Assembly (NCBI RefSeq): GCF_016615955.1
Contig: NZ_CP067113.1
Span: 2,790,001-2,854,000 of the forward strand
DNA: 64,000 nt
Direction: 5' to 3'
Origin: Luteimonas sp. MC1750
Lineage (GTDB): Bacteria > Pseudomonadota > Gammaproteobacteria > Xanthomonadales > Xanthomonadaceae
Under the pieces are notes generated by a model. The model ran no database searches and was not told where the DNA came from. It saw nothing but the letters and a program-made list of their open reading frames with translations. A program made the translations under genes and the position numbers. Shown piece by piece: positions 39,231 to 47,554 of this stretch. Each line of letters starts with the position of its first letter. Positions within the stretch are counted from its first letter, which is position 1.

Positions 39231-40538
39231 ATGCAACACAGCCCCCTGCTGCTGCAGCTCGTCATCATCCTCGCCACTGCCCGGGCCTGCGGGCTGCTGC
39301 TGCGCTACGTCGGCCAGCCGCCGGTGATCGGCGAGATGGCCGCGGGCATCATCCTCGGCCCGATCGTGTTCGGGGCCTGGTTCCCCGGGTTCCACGCCGC
39401 GGTGTTCGCGCCGGCTTCGCTGCCCGGGCTGGCTTCGCTGGCCGAACTCGGGCTGGTGCTCTTCATGTTCATCGTCGGCGTCGAGCTGCGCGCACCCAAC
39501 GGCGTGCGTGCGCAGCTGAAATCGGCCGGCCTGGTGGGCGTGGCCAGCGTGCTGGTGCCGATGGGCCTGGGCTTCGCGGTGTCGCCGCTGCTGCACCCGT
39601 ACGCGCCCGAAGGCGTGGCGCTGGCGCCGTTCGGACTGTTCATGGCGGCGGCGATGTCGATCACCGCCTTCCCGATCCTGGCGCGCATCCTCAAGGAACG
39701 CGCCATGACGCATACGCCGCTGGGGCGGCTGGCGCTGAGCGGCGCGGCGATCGCCGACGTGCTGGCCTGGATCATGCTGGCCCTGGTGGTGGCGCTGGTC
39801 GGCGCCGGCACCGGCTACGGTGGCTTCGTGCGCGCGACCGCGGGGCTGGCGCTGCTGGCGGTCGTGGTGTTCGTCGTGCTGCGCCCGCTCTATGGCTGGC
39901 TGCTGTGCCGCTTCGCCGCCGACGGGGTGCCGTCGCTGATGGTGCTGGCGGCGCTGCTGATCGGCGCCTTCGCCTGTTCCGCGGTCACCGAGTGGCTGGG
40001 CGTGCACGCGGTGTTCGGCGCCTTCCTGTTCGGCGCCTGCCTGCCGCGCGACGACCGCCTGCTGAAGTCGCTGATCGAGCGCGTGGAGTTCCTGGCCATC
40101 GTGGTGCTGATGCCGATCTTCTTCGCGCTGGCTGGCCTGAGCACGACGCGCGACGCCTTCGCCGGCGCGGCGCTGGGCGCAATGGCGCTGATCCTGGTCG
40201 TTGCCGTGGTCGGCAAGGTCCTGGGCGGTGCGATCGGCGCACGGCTCTCGGGCCACGGCTGGCGCGAAAGCTTCGCCGTGGGCTCGCTGATGAACGCGCG
40301 CGCGCTGATGGAGCTGATCGTGATGAAGGTCGGCCTGGACGCCGGCATCATCGGGCCGGACCTGTTCACCATGCTGCTGGTGATGGCGATCCTGACCACC
40401 GTGATGACCGGGCCGCTGCTGACGCTGTGCCTGGGCCGGCGCGCCCCCGGGGTCATCCCCGGACCGGCGACGGACGCGGTGCCCTCCCAGGCGTCGGGCG
40501 CGGTAGCCGCCGAGGCGCCCGCGCCCGATCGCAGCTGA
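39231..40538 (+). CDS. Kef-type cation:proton antiporter
   Basis: CPA2-family monovalent cation/proton antiporter of 435 residues with about twelve membrane segments. Family marks: QPPVIGEMAAGIILGP, LASLAELGLVLFMFIVGVEL, MSITAFPILARIL, and GVHAVFGAFLFGACLPRDD. It lacks the C-terminal RCK nucleotide-binding domain of KefB/KefC and ends in a short Ala/Pro tail. Only 16 nt follow the halogenase gene, so it is co-transcribed with the pigment genes. Whether it moves K+, Na+ or a halide-linked ion is not evident. Confidence 0.88.
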   Translation: MQHSPLLLQLVIILATARACGLLLRYVGQPPVIGEMAAGIILGPIVFGAWFPGFHAAVFAPASLPGLASLAELGLVLFMFIVGVELRAPNGVRAQLKSAGLVGVASVLVPMGLGFAVSPLLHPYAPEGVALAPFGLFMAAAMSITAFPILARILKERAMTHTPLGRLALSGAAIADVLAWIMLALVVALVGAGTGYGGFVRATAGLALLAVVVFVVLRPLYGWLLCRFAADGVPSLMVLAALLIGAFACSAVTEWLGVHAVFGAFLFGACLPRDDRLLKSLIERVEFLAIVVLMPIFFALAGLSTTRDAFAGAALGAMALILVVAVVGKVLGGAIGARLSGHGWRESFAVGSLMNARALMELIVMKVGLDAGIIGPDLFTMLLVMAILTTVMTGPLLTLCLGRRAPGVIPGPATDAVPSQASGAVAAEAPAPDRS

Positions 40539-40546
40539 GGCCGGTC

Positions 40547-40570
40547 GGCGTCCGCGCCGGACGCCTGTTT
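40547..40570 (+). terminator. Terminator of the rightward pigment operon
   Basis: An 8-bp stem GGCGTCCG/CGGACGCC with a CGC loop is followed by TGTTT, 8 nt after the antiporter stop codon and between convergent genes. Confidence 0.6.
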
Positions 40571-40575
40571 GCCGC

Positions 40576-41064
40576 TCAGTTCGCCGGCGACTCCACCGGC
40601 TGCGGCTGCGGCTGCGCATGCTCCGCCGGCGGGCTGGCCAGCCAGATCGCCACGCCGCGGCCATGTTTCTGGCGCGGGCTGATGTTCACGCCGACGCCGC
40701 CGCTGGTATAGGAGCGACCGCCAAAGCGGCCGGTCCCGGCGCCGACGCTGACCCCGCCGCCGCCGTAGCCGTCGGCCGTGCCCTGGAACAGGATGCCGTT
40801 CGCACCCAGCGATGCGGCTTCCTCGCGCAGCTTGCGCATCACCGAGTCGGTCTTGTTCTGCTCGCCGTAGGTCAGCGCGCCGCTGGAGGTCTCGAGCAGC
40901 GCGATTTCCTCGTAGGGCACGCCGGGCGAACCGTAGTAGACGCGCACCTGGGCGGGATCGATCGGCGCGCGCGGCGTGCCGGTCAGGATGTGCGACGACG
41001 CGCAGCCGGCCAGCAGCAGCACGGCGCTGGCGGCGGCGATGCGGAGCATGCGTACGGGAGTCAT
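40576..41064 (-). CDS. Lipoprotein of unknown function
   Basis: The 162-residue protein has a lipoprotein signal (ASAVLLLAGCASS). The mature part has a conserved-looking core (VRVYYGSPGVPYEEIALLET, then DSVMRKLREEAASLGANGIL), a Gly-rich loop (GYGGGGVSVGAGTG) and a Gln-Pro repeat tail. This resembles small envelope-stress lipoproteins with an unknown role. GAGGT precedes the ATG. It is 106 nt downstream of fabG on the same strand, so it may be the last gene of the leftward pigment operon or independent. The other frame start ten codons earlier is less likely. Confidence 0.72.
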   Translation of the reverse strand: MTPVRMLRIAAASAVLLLAGCASSHILTGTPRAPIDPAQVRVYYGSPGVPYEEIALLETSSGALTYGEQNKTDSVMRKLREEAASLGANGILFQGTADGYGGGGVSVGAGTGRFGGRSYTSGGVGVNISPRQKHGRGVAIWLASPPAEHAQPQPQPVESPAN

Positions 41065-41170
41065 GGCGTCACCTCGGGCTGATGCGCGGATCATCCTCGC
41101 GGCGGCATGAACCCCGCGTCACCGCCGGGTTTGGCGAGGCCGGCCATCCCGCCTTGCCGTGCAGGTGGAC

Positions 41171-41995
41171 TCAGCCCATGCCTCCGTTGACGCCGAGCAC
41201 CTGCCCGGTGACATAGCTGGCCGCGTCCGAACACAGGAAGCGCACCACCGCCGCCACCTCGTCGGGAGACCCGGCGCGGCCGGCCGGCACCATCTGCCTG
41301 ACCAGCTCGGGCGGAAACGCGTCCTCGGCCATCCGCCCCGCGACCACGCCCGGGGCGACCACGTTGACGGTGATCCCGCGGCTGGCCATCTCGCGCGCCA
41401 GCGACTTCGAGGCGCCGTGCAGCGCCGACTTGGCCGCGGCGTAGTTGGCCTGGCCGCGGTTGCCGAGCACCGCCGCCACGCTCGAGACGCTGACGATGCG
41501 CCCCCAGCGCGTGCGCGCCATCGGCAGCAGCAGCGGCTGGGTGACGTGGAAGAAGCCGTGCAGCGACACATCGATGACGCGACGCCATTGCTCCGCCGAC
41601 ATGCCGGCCATCGGCGCGTCGTCGTGGATGCCGGCGTTGTTGACCACGACCTGGACCGGGCCGCCCTCGAGCAGCGCGTCGATGGCGGCACGGGCGGCAT
41701 CGCCATCGGCGACGTCGAAGGCCACCGCCTCCGCGCTGCCGCCGGCGGCGACGATGTCGGCGACCACGGCCGCGGCGCGCGCGCGGTTCCCGTTCGCGTG
41801 GACGATCACGTGCAGGCCATCGGCGGCCAGCTGGCGGCAGATCGCGCCGCCAAGGTCGCCGCTGCCGCCAGTCACCAGGGCGCGGCGGGTCGGGGCGGGC
41901 GTGGAGATGGGCTTGGGCGTCGGCATGGGCGCGAGCCCGGGCGCGGCCGCTGGCGCGGGAGTGGACGCGGACATGGACGTGGCAGGCGGGTTCAT
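41171..41995 (-). CDS. 3-ketoacyl-ACP reductase of the aryl-polyene pathway
   Basis: A short-chain dehydrogenase of the FabG type that reduces the 3-keto group after each condensation, using NADPH. Rossmann motif TGGSGDLGGAI, NNAGIHDD, catalytic Ser in VSVSSVAA and the Tyr-Lys pair in NYAAAKS are present, and the end VTGQVLGVNGGMG is typical. The first 35 residues (Ala/Pro/Thr-rich) are an extension before RRALVTGG. Inner ATG codons could be the true start. It follows the dehydratase by 7 nt in the leftward operon. Confidence 0.93.
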   Translation of the reverse strand: MNPPATSMSASTPAPAAAPGLAPMPTPKPISTPAPTRRALVTGGSGDLGGAICRQLAADGLHVIVHANGNRARAAAVVADIVAAGGSAEAVAFDVADGDAARAAIDALLEGGPVQVVVNNAGIHDDAPMAGMSAEQWRRVIDVSLHGFFHVTQPLLLPMARTRWGRIVSVSSVAAVLGNRGQANYAAAKSALHGASKSLAREMASRGITVNVVAPGVVAGRMAEDAFPPELVRQMVPAGRAGSPDEVAAVVRFLCSDAASYVTGQVLGVNGGMG

Positions 41996-42002
41996 GCGGC
42001 GA

Positions 42003-42449
42003 TTATCCCGGCATTGCCGCCGCCTCGCCCAGCACCACCGCCGCGCGGCCCTCGGCCAGCAGCTGGCCCGCGTGGAAGATGCGGAACGCGTACTGCTGGC
42101 TGGCCTCGCCCTCCATCAGCAGCTCCGCTTCGCCCTCGAGGACGCCGGGCAGGTCGTCGATGCGTGCGACGTGCAGGCCGACGCCGCGCAGGGCGACCAG
42201 CATGCCCGGGCGCACCGGCGCGCCGGACTCGCGGCCACGCAGCCCGCCGTGGACCGCCATCGCCTGCGCGCCGTATTCGCAGAGATGCACGGCGCGCAGC
42301 TGGTCGTCGCTGCGCAGCGGGTGCGCGGGGTCGCGGTGGCTGCGGGCGCGCAGCAGGATGCGCGATCGGTCGTGCGAGACCACTTCGTCCCAGAGGCACA
42401 TCGCACCCTGGTGTGGCACCAGCGCCAGGATGTCTTCGCGGCCGATCAT
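42003..42449 (-). CDS. Hot-dog 3-hydroxyacyl-ACP dehydratase (ApeP-like)
   Basis: The 148-residue protein resembles the ApeP-type dehydratase of aryl-polyene clusters: LVPHQGAMCLWDEVVSHD near the N-terminus (catalytic-type His in PHQGAM), VHLCEYGAQAMAVHGGL (helix of the hot-dog fold) and a C-terminal beta-rich part. It should remove water to form each double bond, with the second dehydratase of this locus. It overlaps the exporter gene by 4 nt (ATGA). Confidence 0.83.
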   Translation of the reverse strand: MIGREDILALVPHQGAMCLWDEVVSHDRSRILLRARSHRDPAHPLRSDDQLRAVHLCEYGAQAMAVHGGLRGRESGAPVRPGMLVALRGVGLHVARIDDLPGVLEGEAELLMEGEASQQYAFRIFHAGQLLAEGRAAVVLGEAAAMPG

Positions 42450-44830
42450 CGTGGCGTGCCTTCTGCCGGGGCGCCGGGACCGGTCGGGCCCGCGGGCTCG
42501 GCGGGTTCGCCGGGCTCGGCGCCATCATGTCGCGACACCAGCAGGGCCAGCACGAAGTTGCAGAACACGCCGATCGCCACCGTGCTGCCGATCGCGCGCA
42601 GCACCGGGATCGACGACAGCGCGAGCAGGCTGAACACCAGCAGCGTCATCAGGCTGCACACCAGCACCGCGTGCAGCGTGCGCAGCTGGTCGTCGCGGCG
42701 GTCGCCCGCATGCTCGAAGAACAGCGCGTAGTCCAGGCCAAGGCCGGCGGCCAGGATCAGCGCGACCAGGTGGAACAGGTTGAGCTCGACGCCGAAGCCG
42801 CGCAGCACCGCCAGGATCAGCAGCGTGGTCAGCGCCATCGGCAGCAGCACCCGCGCGACGCGGGCGGGCGTGCGCAGCGACAGCCACACGGTGGCCGCCA
42901 GCAGCAACGCGGCGACGGCGAGTGCCGCCAGCACGCGCCCGCGGTACTCGGCCACCAGCGATTCGGAGGCCACCTTCATGTCCATCAGCTCGCCGCCGCC
43001 TTCGCCGACCGTGCGTGCCACCGCCTGCGCGTCGCTGATGCCGCTGAGCGAGACCAGGGCGATGGCGCCGCCGTCGGTGTCGAGCAGCAGGCCCTCGACG
43101 GTCGCGGCCAGCGGCGTACCCGTGAGGTCGGCCGGACGCAGCGGCGCGGCGTTGCGCGCGCGTTCGACGTCGGCCAGGAACGGCGCGAACGCATCCTCGC
43201 GGAACGGGGAGGCGGCCACGGCGTCGGCCAGCGCGGCGCGCAGTTCGCCCGGCTCCGGCAGCGATCGCTGCCGTGCCTGCTGGGTGGCCACCGGCGGCAG
43301 GTAGCGCGCGGCGCTGTCCCAGCCATCGAGCGCACCCTCGGCCACCAGCGCGTCCAGGCGCGGATGCAGGGCCTCGGTGGCGGCGAGCGCCGCGTCGGCG
43401 TTGGCGCCGCGCAGCACCGCCATGTAGCGCACGTCCGGGGCGCCCAGCTCCTGGCGCAGGCGGGTGTCGAGCGCCATGCCCTCGGCGGGCACCGGCGTCA
43501 GCTTCGACAGGTCGTTCTCCCAGAACGGCCCGCGCGCGGTGGCCAGCACGGCCACGCAGGCCAGGGCCACCAGCAGCAGCGACCAGCGCGGCCGTGGCAG
43601 GCGCTGGATGCCGCGCCACAGCGCCTGCAGCCGCGGGGAGGCGGCGAGGTCGCGCGGCGCCGGATCCACCAGCGCCGGCAGCCCGAAGCGCGTGGCCAGC
43701 GCAGCCGCCGCCAGCGCCGAGATCGTGAACACCGCGAGCTGGCGCAGCCCGTCCACGCCCGAGAACAGGAAGGTCAGGTAGGCGATGCAGGTGGCGACCA
43801 CGCCGGTCAAGAGCGCCGGCCACAGCGCGCGCACGTTGTCGCGCGGGCTGATCCCGGCGCGCTGCTGGCTGAGGAAGTGGATCGGATAGTCCTGCACCAC
43901 GCCGATCAGGGTGAAGCCGAAGGCGATGGTGATGCCGTGCACCGCCTCGAAGGCGAGCGCCACCGCGCCCAGGCCGGCGAGGCCCGCGGTCGCCAGCGGC
44001 AGCACGCCCAGCAGCGGCGCGCGCCAGCTGCGGTAGGCGACCAGGAGCAGCAGCACCAGGGCGATGCTGTCGATGGTGCCGATCCACTGCGCTTCGCGCG
44101 CGGTGCGTCCGCCGATCTCGACCGAGAACGCGCCCGGGCCGGTCATGCCCAGCCGCGCGCCGCTGTCGCCAGCGGCGGCCGCGAAGGCGTCCTGCACCGC
44201 GTCGTAGGCGCGCTGCTGCGCGGTGGGATCGAAGCCGCCGGCGCGCGTCTGCGCCAGCAGCAGGGCTTCGCCGCCGCTGCGGTCGAACCACACGCCATGC
44301 AGCCGCTGCGGCGCCGCCTTCGGCTGCCAGGCCTCGGCCAGGGTGAGCATCTCCAGCGTCGGGTCCGACGGCAGCAGCGGTTCGACCAGCCCGGCCATGG
44401 GCGAGCCGAGGTCCTGCAGGCGTTCGTCCAGCTGTTCGCCCAGGTAGTCCGCATCGAGGCGCCGGCCGTCGAGCGCCGGCGACAGCAGGTAGCGGTAGGG
44501 GCGCAGCGATTCCGGCACGGCCTCGAGCCCGGCGTCGGCGCCGTTGGCGACGAACTCGAAGTCCGGATTGGCGCCCAGCGCCGCGACCATCGCGCGCGAC
44601 TGCTCCGCGAGGTCGTCGGCCGCCGCGCCCGACAGCGCGATCAACAACAGGCGCGAACCCGGCCCGTCGCCCAGCTCGTCGACCAGCAGCTTCTGCGCCG
44701 GCGTGCGCGGTTCGGGCATGAAGCGGCGCAGGTCGCCGCTGAGTTCGAGTCGCTGTCCGATCAGCCAGCCCGCGACCAGCAGCGCCGCCAGCCAGAGCAG
44801 CGCGAAGGCGGTACGACGTGCAGGACTCAT
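42446..44830 (-). CDS. MMPL/RND-family exporter of the pigment locus
   Basis: A 794-residue inner-membrane transporter with the RND-like twofold architecture: one N-terminal membrane helix (FALLWLAALLVAGWLIG), a periplasmic loop, a block of five helices (SIALVLLLLVAYR...GFTLIGVVQDYPIHFLSQQ), and the same again (VWLSLRTPARVARV...LGLDYALFFEHAGDRRD). The acidic residues in the membrane helices (VVQDYPIHF and GLDYALFFE) are the expected proton-relay positions. In aryl-polyene clusters it is thought to move the polyene lipid across the inner membrane. Start at MSPARRTAF; ATGA overlap with the LolA-like gene. Confidence 0.9.
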   Translation of the reverse strand: MSPARRTAFALLWLAALLVAGWLIGQRLELSGDLRRFMPEPRTPAQKLLVDELGDGPGSRLLLIALSGAAADDLAEQSRAMVAALGANPDFEFVANGADAGLEAVPESLRPYRYLLSPALDGRRLDADYLGEQLDERLQDLGSPMAGLVEPLLPSDPTLEMLTLAEAWQPKAAPQRLHGVWFDRSGGEALLLAQTRAGGFDPTAQQRAYDAVQDAFAAAAGDSGARLGMTGPGAFSVEIGGRTAREAQWIGTIDSIALVLLLLVAYRSWRAPLLGVLPLATAGLAGLGAVALAFEAVHGITIAFGFTLIGVVQDYPIHFLSQQRAGISPRDNVRALWPALLTGVVATCIAYLTFLFSGVDGLRQLAVFTISALAAAALATRFGLPALVDPAPRDLAASPRLQALWRGIQRLPRPRWSLLLVALACVAVLATARGPFWENDLSKLTPVPAEGMALDTRLRQELGAPDVRYMAVLRGANADAALAATEALHPRLDALVAEGALDGWDSAARYLPPVATQQARQRSLPEPGELRAALADAVAASPFREDAFAPFLADVERARNAAPLRPADLTGTPLAATVEGLLLDTDGGAIALVSLSGISDAQAVARTVGEGGGELMDMKVASESLVAEYRGRVLAALAVAALLLAATVWLSLRTPARVARVLLPMALTTLLILAVLRGFGVELNLFHLVALILAAGLGLDYALFFEHAGDRRDDQLRTLHAVLVCSLMTLLVFSLLALSSIPVLRAIGSTVAIGVFCNFVLALLVSRHDGAEPGEPAEPAGPTGPGAPAEGTPR

Positions 44831-45534
44831 CGCGCCGCGGCGCCGGGCTCGCGGCACAGGACCTCGTCGTTGGCCGCGTCACCGGCGGCGACCGCCGAGC
44901 GCGCCGCGCCCGCCAGCAGGGTGCGCTGCAGTTCGCCCTCGACCGGCCGGGTCTCGATGCAGCGCAGTTCCGCGCCGCGGCCGCGCAGGGTGATGTCGCG
45001 GACGCTGGCGGCAAGCGCGGCCTCGCGCGGTGCCAGCACCAGGATCCAGTCCTGGCGGCTGCCGCGGGCGGAGATCCGGTAGTCGCGCGCAAGCGCATCC
45101 GCATCGCCGGCCAGCAGCGCGCCGAAGCTGGCCTGCAGCCCCGCCAGCTCCGGCGCGCGCGACAGCGCGAAGCTGCGCGGCCTGCGGCCGTCGCGGGCGA
45201 TGGTCGCCTCGCCCTGGCGGATGGTGGTCGTCTCGGCGTAGGGCGCGCGCACCCGGCGCACCAGGGTCTGTTCGTCGGGCCGCGCGTACTCGCCGTGGAT
45301 GCGCAGCGGCGCCTTCAGCATGGCCGAACCGCGCAGCTCGACGAAGGGCGTGCTCACCGGCGCCGGCCGCGCCAGCCGCTCCAGGATCCAGGCGGGATCG
45401 ACCGCGCCCTCAACCGCCGCCGGCTGCGCGACGCACGGCAGCATCGCCGTCGCCGCCAGCAGCGCGGCCAGCAGCCAGGCCGGCTGGCGACGCGGGCACC
45501 GGCCCGGGCGCGGCAGCGGGCGGCGTCGGGTCAT
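44827..45534 (-). CDS. LolA-related outer-membrane carrier protein
   Basis: The 235-residue protein has a signal peptide (PAWLLAALLAATAMLPCVA) and a LolA-like beta-barrel part (WILERLARPAPVSTPFVELRGSAML, then LRIHGEYARPDEQTLVRRV and DGRRPRSFALSRAPEL). By analogy with the lipoprotein carrier LolA it should ferry the pigment lipid through the periplasm between the MMPL exporter and the outer membrane. Its start lies 125 nt inside the 3' end of the acyltransferase gene, an unusually long overlap. No alternative start keeps the signal peptide. Confidence 0.8.
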   Translation of the reverse strand: MTRRRPLPRPGRCPRRQPAWLLAALLAATAMLPCVAQPAAVEGAVDPAWILERLARPAPVSTPFVELRGSAMLKAPLRIHGEYARPDEQTLVRRVRAPYAETTTIRQGEATIARDGRRPRSFALSRAPELAGLQASFGALLAGDADALARDYRISARGSRQDWILVLAPREAALAASVRDITLRGRGAELRCIETRPVEGELQRTLLAGAARSAVAAGDAANDEVLCREPGAAAR

Positions 45535-46450
45535 GCTGGCTTCGGCTGTGTTCACGGTCGCCCCAGAAGTCATAGAAGTTGAACCAGTTGTACGGCGCAT
45601 CGCGCACGTGATGTTCGAGGCGCGCGGCATAACGCGCGATGAGCGCGGGTACCGCGGCGGCGCGCTCGCGGCGCGGGATGGCGAGGCCGTCGCTGAACGG
45701 TTCGAACCCGAGATCGTAGCGGTTGCCCCCGCGGTAGAGGCCGAAGGCCAGCTGCACCGGCACCTGCAGCACCGAGGCCAGCAGCCAGGGCGCCACCGGG
45801 AAGTGCGCCGCATCGCCGAGGAACGGCACCGCGAGCGACGGCTCGCCGGGCTGCGTGCGGTCGACCAGCAACGCCACCAGCGCGCCTTCCGACGCCGCCT
45901 TCTGGATCTCGAACATGATCGCCGGGCCGTCCTGCGAGGCGTCGATCACCGAGTTCGCGATCTCGGGGTTGAGCGCGTCCAGCAGCTCGGTCACCGCGGG
46001 GCTGTGGGCCTTGTCGAGGACCACGCGGATCTGCTGGTCGGGGCGCTGGCGCCCGAGCACGCGCAGCACCTCGAAGCTGCCGAGGTGCGAGCCGAAGACC
46101 AGCACGCCGCGGCCCTGGTCGAGCGCGTCGTGCAGCGAGTCGAGGCCGCTGACGCGGATGTCGAAGCGGCGCATGTCGCCGCCGAGCAGGAAGACGCGGT
46201 CGAGGATCGTCGCGGCGAAGGTATGGATGTGGCGCGCGACCTCGGACAGCCGCGCGGGGCGGCCCAGCACGCGCGACAGGTAGGCGCGCGAATCGCGCCG
46301 CTCTTCGCCGCGGCGCGCCATGAAATAGCCGGTGATCGGATACAGCAGCAGCCGCGCCAGCCGACGCCCGCCGCGCAGGCTCACCGCACTCAGCAGCCGC
46401 AGCGCGAAGGGTCGCCCGCCTTCCCGGCGCTGCTTCCAGTCGCCGGTCAT
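45410..46450 (-). CDS. LpxL-like acyltransferase of the pigment locus
   Basis: The first about 305 residues resemble lauroyl/lysophospholipid acyltransferases: a membrane-proximal start (RRLARLLLYPITGYFMARR), the acyl-transfer motif SHLGSFEVLRV, ALVALLVDRTQPGEPS, FPVAPWLLASVLQVPVQL, and YNWFNFYDFWGD where family members end. The last about 40 residues are Pro/Ala/Gly-rich and are read across the LolA-like signal peptide in another frame, so they look like a non-homologous tail. Likely role: acylation of the pigment head group. ATGA overlap with the upstream dehydratase. Confidence 0.82.
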   Translation of the reverse strand: MTGDWKQRREGGRPFALRLLSAVSLRGGRRLARLLLYPITGYFMARRGEERRDSRAYLSRVLGRPARLSEVARHIHTFAATILDRVFLLGGDMRRFDIRVSGLDSLHDALDQGRGVLVFGSHLGSFEVLRVLGRQRPDQQIRVVLDKAHSPAVTELLDALNPEIANSVIDASQDGPAIMFEIQKAASEGALVALLVDRTQPGEPSLAVPFLGDAAHFPVAPWLLASVLQVPVQLAFGLYRGGNRYDLGFEPFSDGLAIPRRERAAAVPALIARYAARLEHHVRDAPYNWFNFYDFWGDREHSRSQHDPTPPAAAPGPVPASPAGLAAGRAAGGDGDAAVRRAAGGG

Positions 46451-46725
46451 GCGAGCACGACCTCGCCGGAAGCGACGACCACGCCGTCACGAATCACGCG
46501 GAAGCGCCAGCGCGGCGCCGCGCCGTCAAGCTCGACGCGCGCGCGCTGGCCCGGCAGCAGCGGGCTGGAGAACTTCACCTGCGGCAGGCGCAGGGCCCCG
46601 AGTGGCCCATGCGCGCGTTCGATCGCCGCCAGCACGTGGTCGAGGACGACCACGCCGGGCACCAGCGGGCGACCGGGAAAATGCCCGGGGAGGCAGGGAT
46701 GGCAGTGCTCGACCACGAACTCCAT
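46447..46725 (-). CDS. Hot-dog 3-hydroxyacyl-ACP dehydratase (ApeI-like)
   Basis: A short FabA/FabZ-type protein (92 residues) with the active-site loop LPGHFPGRPLVPGVVVLDHV, followed by LPQVKFSSPLLPGQ. The His in GHFPG is the expected catalytic base. At 92 residues it is the length of ApeI-type dehydratases. No ribosome-binding site is visible. The gap to the upstream gene is only 17 nt, so it probably depends on coupled translation. Confidence 0.87.
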   Translation of the reverse strand: MEFVVEHCHPCLPGHFPGRPLVPGVVVLDHVLAAIERAHGPLGALRLPQVKFSSPLLPGQRARVELDGAAPRWRFRVIRDGVVVASGEVVLA

Positions 46726-46742
46726 GGCGCCGTGCGCGAGCC

Positions 46743-47516
46743 TCAGGCGGACCGGCGCAGCAGCGCCAGTACCGATGCGTGGGCGGCGTCGGCCAGGGCC
46801 TGGCGGCCGGCGGCACCCGACGCACCGGCGGTGGCCAGCGGCGCGCCGAAGCGCACCGTGATCACGCCCGCGCGAACCCGGAAGCCCTCGGGTGGCAGCA
46901 CGTCGCCGGCTCCGTCGATCGCGACCGGCAGCACGTCCACCCCGGCGTCGACCGCGGACTGGAACGAGCCGCCCTTGAACGGCGCGACCGCGCCGCTGCG
47001 GCTGCGCGTCCCTTCGGGGAACAGGCACAGGGTGTGGCCATCGCGCATCAGCGCCGCGGCCTCCCGGCGCAGGCGCGGCCCCGCGCGCGGATTGTCGCGC
47101 TCGATGAACAGCATCCCGCAGGCGCGGGCATACCAGCCCACGAACGGCACCTTCGTCATCTCCTGCTTGAGCAGGAAGTGCAGCGGCACCGGCACCGCGC
47201 GGAACAACGCGCAGATGTCGATCACCGACTGGTGGTTGGCGACCAGCAGGTACGGGCGCGACCAGTCGATGGCCTCTGCACCCTCGACCACCAGCCGCGC
47301 CGGGGCGCCGGCCAGCAGCACCGGTGCCCATCCGCGCGCGGCCATGCGCAGCGCGACGTCACGGCGGCGCGTCGCCAGCAGCACCAGGAGCGCCAGGCTG
47401 ATGCAGCCGGCGGTCCAGAGGAGCATGAACACGAAGCCGACGGCGTTGTGCACGCCCCAGGCCAGCCGTCGCGCGGCCGATTCGGCCACATCCATGTTGT
47501 CGACGCGTTGCTGCAT
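46743..47516 (-). CDS. 1-acylglycerol-3-phosphate acyltransferase-like protein
   Basis: A PlsC-family membrane acyltransferase of 257 residues. One membrane helix (VGFVFMLLWTAGCISLALLVLLA), the HxxxxD catalytic motif NHQSVIDICALF, GMLFIERDN, FPEGTRSRSG and the C-terminal VLPVAIDGAGDVLP are present. It adds an acyl group to a lysolipid; in this operon the acceptor may be the aryl-polyene head group rather than phospholipid. Start at MQQRVDNMD; MDVAESAAR seven codons later is possible. Confidence 0.87.
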   Translation of the reverse strand: MQQRVDNMDVAESAARRLAWGVHNAVGFVFMLLWTAGCISLALLVLLATRRRDVALRMAARGWAPVLLAGAPARLVVEGAEAIDWSRPYLLVANHQSVIDICALFRAVPVPLHFLLKQEMTKVPFVGWYARACGMLFIERDNPRAGPRLRREAAALMRDGHTLCLFPEGTRSRSGAVAPFKGGSFQSAVDAGVDVLPVAIDGAGDVLPPEGFRVRAGVITVRFGAPLATAGASGAAGRQALADAAHASVLALLRRSA

Positions 47517-47554
47517 CCGGAAAGCATACCCAATGGACGCCGGCGGCTTCCCGT

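Noticed and set aside
41159-45082. 1,307-codon plus-strand frame across the leftward pigment genes
   Set aside because: Gln/His/Arg/Ala-rich shadow frame with no start signal or domain, opposite five well-supported genes.
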